Notes: generated by a model not told the origin, from the letters alone. DNA of 40,934 nucleotides from Candidatus Aquabacterium excrementipullorum (GCA_019112875.1 DXIO01000140.1:1-40934), one strand, 5' to 3'; positions 28,105 to 36,322 are shown, counted from the stretch's first letter. Made by a program: numbers and translations.

Positions 28105-29373
28105 CTACAGCAGCCAGAAGGCCAGCAGGGCCACCAGGGTCGGCGGCAGAGCGGCCAGGGCCAGCCCACCCACGCTGATGGATTCGCCCTGGAAGCGGCT
28201 TTTCAGGATCGACGCGCCCGCCGGGTTGGGCGCGTTCGCGATGATGGTGAGCCCGCCACCGGTCACGGCCCCGGCCACCAGCGCGTACTTGAATTCCTCG
28301 CTCAAGCCGGGCACCAGCGAGCCCAGGTAGGTCAGTGCGGCGTTGTCGGTGATGGCGGTGAGCGCCGTGGCCCCGAAGAACACGGCGGTGTGGTCCATGC
28401 TCAGCAGCAGCGGCTCCAGCCACCAGCGCTGCTGGCCGCCCAGCACCACCAGCCCGCCCAGGAAGAAAGCCACCAGAAGGCCCTCACGAAGGATCAGCCG
28501 ATCCTGGAAGCGCTCATAGGCCGCCGTGAAGCCCAGGAAGAACAAAAACAGCCCCAGGAACACCGGCGGATGGTGGGCGAACACCACGATGCCCGCCAGG
28601 AACAGCAGATGGATCAGTGTCACAGGCCAGGGCGGCATCGCCTGTGCATCAGTCTGCGCCAGCTTGTGCTGGCCGGGCAGGGCCAGCAGCTCGCGCCGGA
28701 ACGCCAGCACCAGCGCCACCGTGTTGACCACCACGGCCAGCAGCGCCTTGTCGCCGAAGTGGAAGAACATGTAGCGCAGATCCCAGCCCCAGGCGGCGGC
28801 CACCATCAGCACGGGCGGTGCGGCGTAAGGCGTGAGCGTGCCGCCGATGGACACGTTGACGAAGAGCACGCCCAACGCGGCGTACTTGAGTTTCTCGGAG
28901 ATCGGGTGGGCGTACACACGCTCGCGCAGCAGCAGCGCGGCCAGCGTCATCGCTGCCGGCTCGGTGATGAAGGAGCCCAGCAGCGGCACCACCGTCAGCA
29001 CCACCAGCATGAAGGCCATGCTCGGCGGCAGCGGGATCAGGCGCGCCAGCACGCGCACCAGCCAACCCGCCAGCTGCAGGATGGGCTTGCTGGCCGCTGC
29101 CACCATGATCGCGAACACGAACAGCGGCTCGGTGTAGTTGCGCGTGTCCAGGTACTGCACGGCGGCGTCCTTGCCCTCCAGCGCGAACATCGCCAGCACC
29201 AGCACCATGGCCCACAAGCCGAACACCACCTCCACCTCGGCCAGCAGGTGCCAGAGGCCGGCATGGCCGGATTTGCTGTCGGCCAGGCGATCAAAGAACT
29301 TGGTGGAGAAGGTGTGCAGCAGCGCGATGGCGAACAGCGCCGCCCCGACGATCTGGATCGTGCTTGGATTCAT
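28105..29373 (-). CDS. Putative Na+/H+ antiporter (NhaD/ArsB-like superfamily)
   Basis: 422 residues, about 11-12 membrane helices. I recognise the family annotated as putative Na+/H+ antiporter from TLTPYAAPPVLMVAAAWGW, GSFITEPAAMTLAALLL, TALTAITDNAALTYLGSL and GGGLTIIANAPNPAGASIL. The two polar re-entrant segments (TEPAAMT and TDNAALTY with NAPNPAG) resemble the ion-transporter superfamily fold of NhaD and CitM. The substrate is inferred, not shown. The start at 29373 (NPSTIQIVGAALFAIALLHT) was chosen because residues upstream are not membrane-like; no strong Shine-Dalgarno is visible. It is divergent from lgt with 55 bases between starts. Confidence 0.8.
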   Translation of the reverse strand: MNPSTIQIVGAALFAIALLHTFSTKFFDRLADSKSGHAGLWHLLAEVEVVFGLWAMVLVLAMFALEGKDAAVQYLDTRNYTEPLFVFAIMVAAASKPILQLAGWLVRVLARLIPLPPSMAFMLVVLTVVPLLGSFITEPAAMTLAALLLRERVYAHPISEKLKYAALGVLFVNVSIGGTLTPYAAPPVLMVAAAWGWDLRYMFFHFGDKALLAVVVNTVALVLAFRRELLALPGQHKLAQTDAQAMPPWPVTLIHLLFLAGIVVFAHHPPVFLGLFLFFLGFTAAYERFQDRLILREGLLVAFFLGGLVVLGGQQRWWLEPLLLSMDHTAVFFGATALTAITDNAALTYLGSLVPGLSEEFKYALVAGAVTGGGLTIIANAPNPAGASILKSRFQGESISVGGLALAALPPTLVALLAFWLL

Positions 29374-29428
29374 CCGATGAATCGTAGCAGCGGTGTGGTG
29401 GCTTATCGATGGGTTATCGTTCGCACCC

Positions 29429-30271
29429 ATGCTGATCCATCCGCACATCGACCCCATCGCCCTGGAACTGGGCCCGCTGAAGATCCACTGGTACGGGCTG
29501 ACCTACCTGGCGGCCTTCGCCATGTTCTACCTGCTGGCCACGCTGCGCGCGCGCAAGGCGCCCTATGCGCAGGCGGGGTGGAACCGCCTGCAGATCGAGG
29601 ACATGCTGTTCTTCGGCGTGCTGGGCGTGGTGCTGGGTGGACGCCTGGGCTATGTGCTGTTCTACAAGCCGATGCATTTCCTCAGCCATCCGGCCGAGAT
29701 CTTCGCGGTGTGGGAGGGCGGCATGGCCTTCCACGGTGGCCTGCTGGGCGTGATCGGGGCGATGGCCCTGTACGCCTGGAAATCGCGCCGGCATTTCTTC
29801 GAGGTGGCCGATCTGGTGGCGCCCTGCGTGCCGGTGGGCCTGGCCGCTGGCCGCATCGGCAACTTCATCAATGGCGAGCTGTGGGGCCGCACGGCCGATC
29901 CCAGCCTGCCCTGGGCCATGGTCTTCCCGGCCGCGGGCCCGCATCCGCGCCATCCCTCGCAGCTCTACCAGTTCGGTCTGGAAGGTCTGCTGCTGTTCGC
30001 GCTGCTCTGGTGGTATGGCCGCAAGCCGCGTCCGCTGGGCGCCGTGGCGGCGTGGTTCCTGATCGGCTACGGCAGCTTCCGCTTCATCGCCGAGTACTTC
30101 CGCCAGCCGGATGATTTCCTGGGCCTGCTGGCACTGAACATGAGCATGGGCCAGTGGCTGTGCGTGCCCATGATTGGTGCCGGAGTGCTCTTCCTGGTGC
30201 TGTCGCTCAAGGGCGTCTGGCAGCGCCAGGCCGATGCGCTGGCGGCCCGTCAGCCCGCGGTTGGCGCCTGA
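29429..30271 (+). CDS. lgt: Prolipoprotein diacylglyceryl transferase
   Basis: 280 residues with seven predicted membrane helices. Lgt signature: [14 protein letters not shown], preceded by MAFHGGLLG (essential histidine) and followed by [18 protein letters not shown] and the [12 protein letters not shown] segment. The enzyme moves the diacylglyceryl group from phosphatidylglycerol to the lipobox cysteine of prolipoproteins in the inner membrane, the first step of lipoprotein maturation. The N-terminus [20 protein letters not shown] is standard, fixing the start at 29429. It is flanked by the divergent antiporter gene and a terminator facing the other way, so it is probably monocistronic. Confidence 0.97.
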   Translation: MLIHPHIDPIALELGPLKIHWYGLTYLAAFAMFYLLATLRARKAPYAQAGWNRLQIEDMLFFGVLGVVLGGRLGYVLFYKPMHFLSHPAEIFAVWEGGMAFHGGLLGVIGAMALYAWKSRRHFFEVADLVAPCVPVGLAAGRIGNFINGELWGRTADPSLPWAMVFPAAGPHPRHPSQLYQFGLEGLLLFALLWWYGRKPRPLGAVAAWFLIGYGSFRFIAEYFRQPDDFLGLLALNMSMGQWLCVPMIGAGVLFLVLSLKGVWQRQADALAARQPAVGA

Positions 30272-30273
30272 CG

Positions 30274-30308
30274 AAAAAAACGCCCCCGGGTGATGAGACC
30301 CGAGGGCG
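30274..30308 (-). terminator. Terminator of the nrt operon
   Basis: Read on the minus strand, CGCCCTCGGGT and ACCCGGGGGCG (arms 30298-30308 and 30281-30291, one internal mismatch) are followed by seven T (30280 to 30274). It ends leftward transcription from nrtD. The 120 bases between it and the nrtD stop hold no gene I can support. Confidence 0.85.
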
Positions 30309-30431
30309 GTAAAGAGGTCTGTGGAGTTTTCGCGGACCCACTGACCCCCGCTGAGGAGGACCCCGACGGTCTGGCGAACATCGGGGGCCCACGTCTAAAA
30401 AGCAATCGGTGTGCCAGCTTTCGCGGCGGGG

Positions 30432-31232
30432 TCAGGCCGCCTGCTTGTGCCCCACGCCGTGGCGGGTGTACAGGAAGTCCAGCACGGCTTTGCGGCAATG
30501 CATGTAGGTCGGGTCTTCGGCCAACTCGACGCGGTTGCGCGGGCGGGCCAGCGGCACCTCCAGGATCTCGCCGATGGTGGCGGCCGGGCCGTTGGTCATC
30601 ATCACGATGCGGTCCGACAGCAGCACGGCCTCGTCCACGTCGTGGGTCACCATCACCACGGTGCTCTGCGTGCGCGCCACGATCTTGAGCAGCTCGTCCT
30701 GCAGGTGGGCGCGGGTCAGGGCATCGAGCGCGCCGAAGGGTTCGTCCAGCAGCAGCACCTTGGGCTCCATGGCCAGCGCCCGGGCGATGCCCACGCGCTG
30801 CTTCATACCGCCGGAGATCTCGCCCGGCCGCTTGTGCGTGGCGTGCGCCATGTTGACCAGTTCCAGCGCCTCATTGGTGCGCTTCTTCAGCTGCTCCTTG
30901 CCTTCCTTGCCGCCGAACACGCGCTCCACCGCCAGGTAGACGTTCTGGTAGCAGGTCAGCCACGGCAGCAGCGAGTGGTTCTGGAACACCATGGCGCGCT
31001 CGGGGCCGGGGCCGGCGATTTCCTTGTTGTCGCAGATCAGGCCGCCACCGGTGGGCATCAGCAGGCCAGCGATCAGGTTCAGCAGCGTCGATTTGCCGCA
31101 GCCCGAGTGACCGATCAGCGCGACGAACTCGCCCTTGTCGATGCCCAGGTTGATGTCGCGCAGGGCATGGAACTGGCCCTTCTTGGTGTTGAACACCATC
31201 TCGGCGCTCTGGATGTCGATGAATCGGGTCAT
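30432..31232 (-). CDS. nrtD: Nitrate ABC transporter ATP-binding protein (NrtD-like)
   Basis: 266 residues. Walker A GHSGCGKST, Q-loop MVFQNHSLLPWL, signature ISGGMKQRVGIARAL, Walker B LLLDEPFGALDALTR and the H-loop VTHDVDEAVLLSDR are all intact. The NSLLPW-type Q-loop and the C-terminal RPRNRVELAEDPTYMHCR segment are typical of the nitrate/cyanate/bicarbonate (NrtD/CmpD) subfamily. It powers import through the NrtB permease 27 bases upstream in the operon. No second ATPase (NrtC) is present, so the protein likely works as a homodimer. Confidence 0.93.
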   Translation of the reverse strand: MTRFIDIQSAEMVFNTKKGQFHALRDINLGIDKGEFVALIGHSGCGKSTLLNLIAGLLMPTGGGLICDNKEIAGPGPERAMVFQNHSLLPWLTCYQNVYLAVERVFGGKEGKEQLKKRTNEALELVNMAHATHKRPGEISGGMKQRVGIARALAMEPKVLLLDEPFGALDALTRAHLQDELLKIVARTQSTVVMVTHDVDEAVLLSDRIVMMTNGPAATIGEILEVPLARPRNRVELAEDPTYMHCRKAVLDFLYTRHGVGHKQAA

Positions 31233-31259
31233 GGCGATGCTCCTTTGGATACCGAGGGG

Positions 31260-32210
31260 TTATTCGAAGCTGAAGCGCTTGGCCACGGCCACCAGCGCGT
31301 TCTCCAGCAGCAGGCCCACCACACCGATCACGAAGATCGCGATGATGATGTGCTGCACGTTGAGGTTGTTCCACTCGTCCCAGACCCAGAAGCCGATGCC
31401 CACGCCGCCGGTCAGCATCTCGGCGGCCACGATCACCAGCCAGGCCGTGCCCACCGACAGGCGCACGCCGGTCAGCATGTAGGGCAGCACCGAGGGGAAC
31501 AGGATCTTCGTGACGATCTTCCACTCGCTCAGGTTCAGCACCTTGGCCACGTTGAGGTAGTCCTCGGGCACGCGCTGCACGCCCACGGCGGTGTTGATGA
31601 TCATCGGCCAGATCGAGCAGATGAAGATCGTCCAGATCGCGGCCGGATCAGCCGACTTGAACACCAGCAGGCCGATCGGCAGCCAGGCCAGCGGCGACAC
31701 CGGGCGCAGCAGGCTGATGATCGGGTTGAGCATGCTGCTGATGATCTTGGAGCGCCCGATGATGAAGCCCAGCGGGATGCCCACGAGCGCCGCCAGGCCG
31801 AAGCCCATGGCCACGCGCTTGAGCGAGAACAGGATGTTCCAGCCGATGCCCTGGTCATTCGGGCCGTTGCTGTAGAACGGATCGGAGAACAACTGCACCG
31901 CGGCCTGCCAGGTGGCGGCCGGCGTCGGGAAGGTGGTGCTGTTCATCGTCAGCAGCGCCCAGATGCCGACCAGCAGGGCCAGGCCGGCGATGGGCGACAG
32001 TGTCTTGAGCACCAGCGCGCCCCAGTCGATGGGGGCCTTGGGGGCGGCGGCGGGCTTGGCTGCGGCGGCAACGGGCGCAGCCGTGGAAGCCGTGGAAGAG
32101 GCAAGGGCGGCGGATGTCATGGGATTGCTGGAAGACGTCGTGGCGGGCGCGCGGGAAGCCTTGTGGGCCTCGCTGGCGTCGAGGGGGCTGTGGAAGACGG
32201 CACTGACCAT
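31260..32210 (-). CDS. nrtB: Nitrate ABC transporter permease (NrtB-like)
   Basis: 316 residues; AGGAG lies 6 bases before the ATG. After an Ala/Pro-rich cytoplasmic lead of about 60 residues come six predicted helices. The permease signature (EAA loop) is in VPEDYLNVAKVLNLSEWKIV, followed by TKILFPSVLPYMLTGVRLSV; VSPLAWLPIGLLVFKSADPA is also characteristic of the nitrate branch. It forms the membrane channel for the NrtA-NrtD system. The long low-complexity N-terminus (many Ala, Ser and Thr, SNPMTSAALASSTASTAAPV) is unusual; a second ATG inside it could be an alternative start. Confidence 0.92.
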   Translation of the reverse strand: MVSAVFHSPLDASEAHKASRAPATTSSSNPMTSAALASSTASTAAPVAAAAKPAAAPKAPIDWGALVLKTLSPIAGLALLVGIWALLTMNSTTFPTPAATWQAAVQLFSDPFYSNGPNDQGIGWNILFSLKRVAMGFGLAALVGIPLGFIIGRSKIISSMLNPIISLLRPVSPLAWLPIGLLVFKSADPAAIWTIFICSIWPMIINTAVGVQRVPEDYLNVAKVLNLSEWKIVTKILFPSVLPYMLTGVRLSVGTAWLVIVAAEMLTGGVGIGFWVWDEWNNLNVQHIIIAIFVIGVVGLLLENALVAVAKRFSFE

Positions 32211-32240
32211 GGCGGACTCCTGGTAGAGGGGTCAAAAGGT

Positions 32241-32266
32241 GGGCGGGCCCGGCGCAGGGCCTGCCC
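32241..32266 (-). other. Intercistronic hairpin between nrtA and nrtB
   Basis: GGGCGGGCCC (32241-32250) and GGGCCTGCCC (32257-32266) form a 10-bp stem with one mismatch on the transcribed strand and a 6-base loop. It lies in the 237-base nrtA-nrtB gap and could protect the nrtA mRNA end, raising binding-protein output over permease. That role is inferred. Confidence 0.45.
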
Positions 32267-32412
32267 GATTCGATGTCTGCAAAAAGTTGGCCATCGGGGC
32301 CATCCATCGGTGTGGATGACCTGGATCGTGTCCGGTGCCTTCGTGGGCGCCCCGGGGCCGGGTCTCAGCGGGACTCAGTTGGTCTTGAAGCGAAAACGTC
32401 GAATCGGGCAGG

Positions 32413-32433
32413 TTGCACAAACGGTTGATGCAA
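32413..32433 (-). other. Inverted repeat just after the nrtA stop
   Basis: TTGCA at 32413-32417 and TGCAA at 32429-32433 bracket an 11-base centre that is itself partly symmetric. It is 15 bases downstream of the nrtA stop codon. No T-run follows; it may be part of an mRNA 3' structure. Confidence 0.3.
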
Positions 32434-32447
32434 GGTGCCTGAGCAGG

Positions 32448-33671
32448 TCAGGCCTTGATCTTGAAGCTGTCGGCATACTTGGCGGGGTCCTTGCCGTCCC
32501 ACACGGTGCCGTCGATCAGCTTGCTGGTCCGCATCACATCCTTCGGGATGCTCACACCCACGGCCGTGGCGGCCTGCTTGTACAGATCGATCTGGTTGAT
32601 CTGCTTGGCCACGCCCAGGTAGTCCGGATGGTCCTTCAGCAATCCCCAGCGCTTGTGCTGGGTGAGGAACCACATGCCGTCGCTCAAGTACGGGAAGTTG
32701 ACCTTGCCGTCGTTGAAGAACTTCATGTGGTTGGGGTCGTCCCAGGTCTTGCCCAGGCCGTTCTGGTAGCGGCCGAGGATGCGCTGGTTGATCGCATCCA
32801 CGCCGGTGTTCACGTAGGACTTGGCCGCCACGGTCTCGGCCATCTTCAGCTTGTTCTGCAGGCCAGCGTCGATCCACTTGCCGGCTTCCAGCACCGCGCT
32901 GATCACAGCGCGCGCCGTGTTGGGGTACTTCTTGGCGAACTCGGCCGTGGTGCCCAGCACCTTTTCGGGGTGGTCCTGCCAGATGTCCTGCGTGGTGACG
33001 GCGGTGATGCCGATGCCGTCCATGATGGCGCGGTGGCCCCAGGGCTCGCCCACGCAGTAGCCGTCCATGTTGCCCACGCGCATGTTGGCCACCATCTGCG
33101 GCGGCGGCACGGTGATGACCTTGGCATCCTTCATCGGGTTGATGCCGTAGGTCGCCAGCCAGTAGTACAGCCACATGGCGTGCGTGCCGGTGGGGAAGGT
33201 TTGCGCGAAGGTGTACTCGCGCTTTTCCTTGGCCATGGTCTTGGCCAGCGAGGCGCCATCGACCGCGCCGGCATCGGCCAGCTTCTTGGACAGGGTGATG
33301 GCCTGGCCGTTGTTGTTCAGGGTCATCAGCACGGCCATGTCCTTCTTGGGGCCGCCGATGCCGAGGTGCACGCCGTAGATCAGGCCGTACAGCGAATGCG
33401 CCATGTGCAGGTCGCCGTTCACCAGCTTGTCTCGCACGCCCGCCCAGGAGGCTTCCTTGGTGGGCACGATCTTGATGCCGTACTTCTTGTCGATGCCCAA
33501 TACCGAGGCCATCACGACGGAGGCGCAATCGGTCAGGGGGATGAAACCGATCTTGACTTCTTCCAGTTCGGGCTTGTCCGAGCCGGCGGCCCAGACCGCG
33601 GACTGGAGTCCGGGCACAGCGCCGACGGCACTGGCGGCGGCTGCGGTTTTCAAGATGGTGCGGCGGGTCAT
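32448..33671 (-). CDS. nrtA: Nitrate ABC transporter substrate-binding protein (NrtA-like)
   Basis: 407 residues from the ATG at 33671, where AGGA is 7 bases upstream; an ATG at 33692 would add seven residues. The start TRRTILKTAAAASAVGAV is a Tat-type signal (twin arginine, then hydrophobic stretch, cleavage near VWAAG). The mature part begins ELEEVKIGFIPLTDCASVVM, the NrtA/CmpA family start, and includes HSLYGLIYGVHLGIGGP, TGTHAMWLYYWLATYGINP, VGNMDGYCVGEPWGHRAI and FLTQHKRWGLLKDHPDYLG. It should capture nitrate (or nitrite/bicarbonate by homology) in the periplasm. The cytoplasmic sensor NasS is a homologue without signal peptide, and none is nearby. A leader with terminator and ANTAR-type hairpins precedes the gene. 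Confidence 0.93.
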   Translation of the reverse strand: MTRRTILKTAAAASAVGAVPGLQSAVWAAGSDKPELEEVKIGFIPLTDCASVVMASVLGIDKKYGIKIVPTKEASWAGVRDKLVNGDLHMAHSLYGLIYGVHLGIGGPKKDMAVLMTLNNNGQAITLSKKLADAGAVDGASLAKTMAKEKREYTFAQTFPTGTHAMWLYYWLATYGINPMKDAKVITVPPPQMVANMRVGNMDGYCVGEPWGHRAIMDGIGITAVTTQDIWQDHPEKVLGTTAEFAKKYPNTARAVISAVLEAGKWIDAGLQNKLKMAETVAAKSYVNTGVDAINQRILGRYQNGLGKTWDDPNHMKFFNDGKVNFPYLSDGMWFLTQHKRWGLLKDHPDYLGVAKQINQIDLYKQAATAVGVSIPKDVMRTSKLIDGTVWDGKDPAKYADSFKIKA

Positions 33672-33721
33672 TTTCAGATCCTGCGAATTCATGATGGCAA
33701 GCGTTCCTGTTTTGCGAAAAC

Positions 33722-33780
33722 AAAAAAGGTGCCTCGGTGGGCCGGCCGCGCAAGCGCGGTTGACCCATCGATGACACCTT
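33722..33780 (-). terminator. Leader terminator (attenuator) upstream of nrtA
   Basis: On the minus strand AAGGTG (33780-33775) pairs with CACCTT. Inside it CGATGGG pairs with CCCACCG with one mismatch, and CCGCG pairs with CGCGG around CTTG. The stem runs into TTTTTT (33727-33722), 30 bases before the nrtA coding region's upstream ATG. A full terminator between promoter and first gene means that nrtA expression needs antitermination. Confidence 0.85.
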
Positions 33781-33790
33781 TGTCGGGAAG

Positions 33791-33843
33791 CTCGGTAACC
33801 CAGCATCGGGTTCCAAGGCACGCAAAGTCGCCGTTGACTTTGC
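33791..33843 (-). ncRNA. ANTAR-type antitermination leader RNA (P1 and P2 hairpins) of nrtABD
   Basis: P1: GCAAAGTC and GACTTTGC (8 bp, minus 33843-33836 and 33829-33822) around the hexaloop AACGGC, which has A at position 1 and G at position 4 as in ANTAR targets. A 4-base linker follows. P2: CTTGGAACCC (33817-33808) and GGGTTACCGAG (33801-33791, one bulged A, one G-T pair) around the hexaloop GATGCT, with G at position 4 but G instead of A at position 1. The leader terminator begins 10 bases later. The adjacent nasT gene encodes the matching RNA-binding protein. Confidence 0.8.
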
Positions 33844-33856
33844 TTGTCCGTGTTTA

Positions 33857-33872
33857 TGCAAACGCTATGCCA
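33857..33872 (-). promoter_or_regulatory. Sigma-54 promoter of the nrtABD operon
   Basis: Minus-strand TGGCATAGCGTTTGCA matches TGGCAC-N5-TTGCA with a single mismatch; the invariant GG and GC are separated by exactly 10 bases. With GC at -13/-12 (33859-33858), transcription would start near 33846, three bases before the P1 hairpin. Upstream lie GCACGTGC (33880-33887) and two same-orientation half-sites TGGTGC (33901-33906) and AGGTGC (33916-33921) that might bind NtrC; these sites are weakly supported. Confidence 0.75.
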
Positions 33873-33957
33873 GCTTTTCGCACGTGCTTTTGCGCCGATG
33901 TGGTGCGATGGTGAAAGGTGCTGTGCGCATCCCGCGCGCTTTGATCACCTTGACAGG

Positions 33958-34587
33958 TCAACCCAGCAGGTCGGCCGCGTCGATCAGGCGCTGCGCCACT
34001 TCGGAGAGCTTGATGCCCTTGTCCATCGCGGCCTTGCGCAGGCGGGCATACGCCTCCTGCTCGCTCAGGCCCTGGCGGGTCATGAGCAGGCCCTTGGCCC
34101 GGTCGATCACCTTGCGCTCTTCGAGCTGGTTCCTGGCGTCGGCCAGTTCGCGGCGCAGTTTTTCTTCCTGCTCGAAGCGGGCCATGGCCACCTCGATCAC
34201 CGGCTTGATGCGGTCCGAGGGCACGCCCGAGGCCACGTAGGCCGACACACCGGCCGCGATGGCGCGGCGCACGTGGCTGGTGTCCTCGTCGTCCGAGAAC
34301 ATCACGATGGGACGGCGCTCGTCGCGCGTGGCCATCACCACGTGTTCGAGGATGTCGCGGCCCTGCGATTCGGCATCCACCACGATCATGTCGGGTTGGA
34401 TCTGCGCGATGCGCTCGGGCAGGAAGCGGTCACCGGGCAGCGTGGCCACCACGTTGAAGCCTGCCTCCAGCAGGGCCATGCGCAGGATGCGCGAGCGCTC
34501 GACCTCGGCCACCTCGTCGTCGTCGGGCTCGACGGACAAGGGCACCGGCAGAACGATCACCAGCCTCAGGTCTTGCGCATTGCTCAT
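33958..34587 (-). CDS. nasT: NasT-like response regulator with ANTAR RNA-binding domain
   Basis: 209 residues. The N-terminal two-thirds is a receiver-like domain ([72 protein letters not shown]). A coiled linker ([20 protein letters not shown]) leads to the ANTAR domain: [20 protein letters not shown], then [20 protein letters not shown] and [17 protein letters not shown] proteins bind paired hexaloop hairpins and prevent terminator formation. In nitrate assimilation NasT is held by NasS until nitrate binds. The gene is directly upstream of the leader and nrtA, on the same strand, and divergent from tsaD by 55 bases. nasS is not adjacent, which is atypical. Confidence 0.93.
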   Translation of the reverse strand: MSNAQDLRLVIVLPVPLSVEPDDDEVAEVERSRILRMALLEAGFNVVATLPGDRFLPERIAQIQPDMIVVDAESQGRDILEHVVMATRDERRPIVMFSDDEDTSHVRRAIAAGVSAYVASGVPSDRIKPVIEVAMARFEQEEKLRRELADARNQLEERKVIDRAKGLLMTRQGLSEQEAYARLRKAAMDKGIKLSEVAQRLIDAADLLG

Positions 34588-34642
34588 GGGGCGGCATCAT
34601 GCAACAAGTACGCCCGCTGCGGCATCCGCCTACACTGGCGGG

Positions 34643-35752
34643 ATGTCAGTTGTTACCCACATTCCCGGGGGGCAGGGGGCCGAGGCGGCCGACCGGCTCG
34701 TGCTGGGCATCGAATCCTCCTGCGACGAAACCGGCGTGGCGCTGGTGGCCTTGCCCGAACAAGGTCCGGCCCGCCTGCTGTCGCACGCGCTGCACAGCCA
34801 GATCGACATGCACCAGGCCTATGGCGGCGTGGTGCCCGAGCTGGCTTCGCGTGATCACATCCGCCGCGTCGTGCCCCTGGCGCGTCAGGTGCTGGCCGAG
34901 TCGGGGCATCAACTTGCCGATGTCGACCTGATCGCCTATACGCGCGGCCCTGGACTGGCCGGCGCTCTGCTGGTCGGCGCGGGCGTGGCCTGCGCCCTGG
35001 GCGTGGCGCTGGACAAACCTCTTCTGGGCGTGCACCACCTGGAGGGGCACTTGCTGTCGCCCTTCCTGTCGGCCGATCCGCCTGAGTTTCCCTTCGTGGC
35101 ATTGCTGGTCTCCGGCGGCCACACCCAGTTGATGCGCGTGGACGGGGTGGGCCGCTACGAACTGCTGGGTGAAACGTTGGACGATGCCGCTGGCGAAGCC
35201 TTCGACAAGTCCGCCAAGCTGATGGGCCTGCCGTACCCCGGCGGCCCGCACCTGTCGAAGCTGGCTGCCGAGGGCCGCGCTGATGCCTTCGAGTTGCCGC
35301 GCCCCATGCTGCACAGCGGCAACCTGGATTTCTCCTTCGCGGGACTGAAGACAGCGGTTCGCACGCATCTGGTGCGCCAGAACCTGCTGGACGACACCGA
35401 GGCGCTGGCCGCCAACGAAACACGCCCCGTGCTGGCCGATCTGGCGGCGTCGGCTCAGGCCGCCATCGTCGAGGTGCTGGTCAAGAAGTCGCTGGCCGCG
35501 CTCAAGGCCACGGGCTTGAAACGCGTGGTGGTGGCTGGCGGGGTAGGGGCCAACCGCCTGCTGCGTGAACAGCTGGACCAGGCCTGTGCCCGCCGCGGCA
35601 TCCGCGTGCACTACCCGGAAATGCATTTGTGCACGGATAACGGCGCCATGATCGCCCTGGCCGCCGCCATGCGCCTGCAGTCCGGGCTGGCCCAGCCCAC
35701 GCGTGAGCCGGTGTTCGACGTGAAACCGCGCTGGGATTTGTCCGCAGCCTGA
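34643..35752 (+). CDS. tsaD: tRNA N6-threonylcarbamoyladenosine synthase subunit TsaD
   Basis: 369 residues. It has the ASKHA fold with [14 protein letters not shown] at the N-terminus, the metal-binding HHLEGHL motif at about residue 130, [42 protein letters not shown] and [13 protein letters not shown], ending with the phosphate-2 loop and metal residue [13 protein letters not shown]. TsaD, with TsaB, TsaC and TsaE, adds threonylcarbamoyl to A37 of tRNAs that read ANN codons. A short extension (about 20 residues, [14 protein letters not shown]) precedes the usual start; a later start is possible, but GGCGGG lies close to the ATG at 34643. It stands ahead of rpsO with a 240-base gap. Confidence 0.96.
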   Translation: MSVVTHIPGGQGAEAADRLVLGIESSCDETGVALVALPEQGPARLLSHALHSQIDMHQAYGGVVPELASRDHIRRVVPLARQVLAESGHQLADVDLIAYTRGPGLAGALLVGAGVACALGVALDKPLLGVHHLEGHLLSPFLSADPPEFPFVALLVSGGHTQLMRVDGVGRYELLGETLDDAAGEAFDKSAKLMGLPYPGGPHLSKLAAEGRADAFELPRPMLHSGNLDFSFAGLKTAVRTHLVRQNLLDDTEALAANETRPVLADLAASAQAAIVEVLVKKSLAALKATGLKRVVVAGGVGANRLLREQLDQACARRGIRVHYPEMHLCTDNGAMIALAAAMRLQSGLAQPTREPVFDVKPRWDLSAA

Positions 35753-35829
35753 GCCGGTCCGTGGGGCGGCCTGCTGCGGCCATGCAGGGCGCCCGCCAAG
35801 CGTCGGGCGCTCGCGCAGGAGATATCTGA

Positions 35830-35992
35830 TACACTTGCAGGCTTGCCATGCCTTCGGGTGGTGGCATTTCGCACGGCCCGGGTCGGTTTCACCTGGTGCC
35901 GCAAGTTCAACGCGGAAACCGAAGCGCCCGGCAGCCATCAAGGCCAACCAGGGTGGCCAAGGCTCTGCACATGCTGTTTTAGGAAACACACC
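35830..35992 (+). promoter_or_regulatory. rpsO promoter/leader with two stem-loops
   Basis: TACACT with TGA just before it (extended -10-like, 35830-35835) may start the rpsO transcript; no good -35 box is visible. The leader then has TCGGTTTC (35883-35890) and GAAACCGA (35915-35922), a perfect 8-bp stem, and GGCCA/TGGCC (35942-35946 with 35954-35958) close to the ribosome binding site AGGA at 35981-35984. S15 represses its own mRNA in several bacteria through such leaders; that it does so here is inference. Confidence 0.4.
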
Positions 35993-36262
35993 ATGTCCGT
36001 CGCAGACATCAACAAGGCCGAGATCGTCAAGGGCAACGCCCGCGCAGCCAACGACACCGGATCCCCCGAAGTGCAAGTGGCCCTGCTGACCGCTCGCATC
36101 AACGAACTGACCCCCCACTTCAAGGCCAACAAGAAGGACCACCACGGTCGTCGCGGCCTGCTGCGCATGGTCAGCCGTCGTCGCAAGCTGCTCGACTACC
36201 TCAAGTCCAAGGACGCTGACCGCTACGTGGCCCTGATCCAGAAGCTGGGCCTGCGCAAGTAA
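35993..36262 (+). CDS. rpsO: 30S ribosomal protein S15
   Basis: 89 residues, the exact usual length. Family blocks: [40 protein letters not shown] and [20 protein letters not shown], ending LGLRK. S15 binds early to the central domain of 16S rRNA (helices 20-22) and contacts 23S rRNA in the intersubunit bridge. AGGA lies 8 bases before the ATG. It is followed by a terminator and then pnp, the conserved rpsO-pnp order. Confidence 0.98.
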   Translation: MSVADINKAEIVKGNARAANDTGSPEVQVALLTARINELTPHFKANKKDHHGRRGLLRMVSRRRKLLDYLKSKDADRYVALIQKLGLRK

Positions 36263-36277
36263 GCACCGCATGACGAC

Positions 36278-36322
36278 AAAAAGCCTGTCTGGTTTCGACC
36301 CAGCACAGGCTTTTTGTTTTTC
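36278..36322 (+). terminator. Terminator between rpsO and pnp
   Basis: AAAAAGCCTGT (36278-36288) pairs with ACAGGCTTTTT (36305-36315), extended by CTGG/CCAG inside, and is followed by G and a run of T (36317-36321). Partial read-through into pnp is usual for this locus in other bacteria. Confidence 0.93.

Noticed and set aside
27984-28178. A 64-codon open frame starting inside the TATAAT box
   Set aside because: Its ATG overlaps the -10 box, it has no ribosome binding site and it reads through the terminator hairpin and T-run.
30411-33914. A 1167-codon open frame on the plus strand opposite nrtABD
   Set aside because: It spans three well-recognised minus-strand genes and their spacers and resembles no protein (His/Val/Gln/Gly-rich); it is an antisense shadow of GC-rich coding DNA.
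35789-35810. GCGCCCG/CGGGCGC hairpin after tsaD as a terminator
   Set aside because: No T-run on the plus strand; could be an mRNA end structure but not a supportable terminator.
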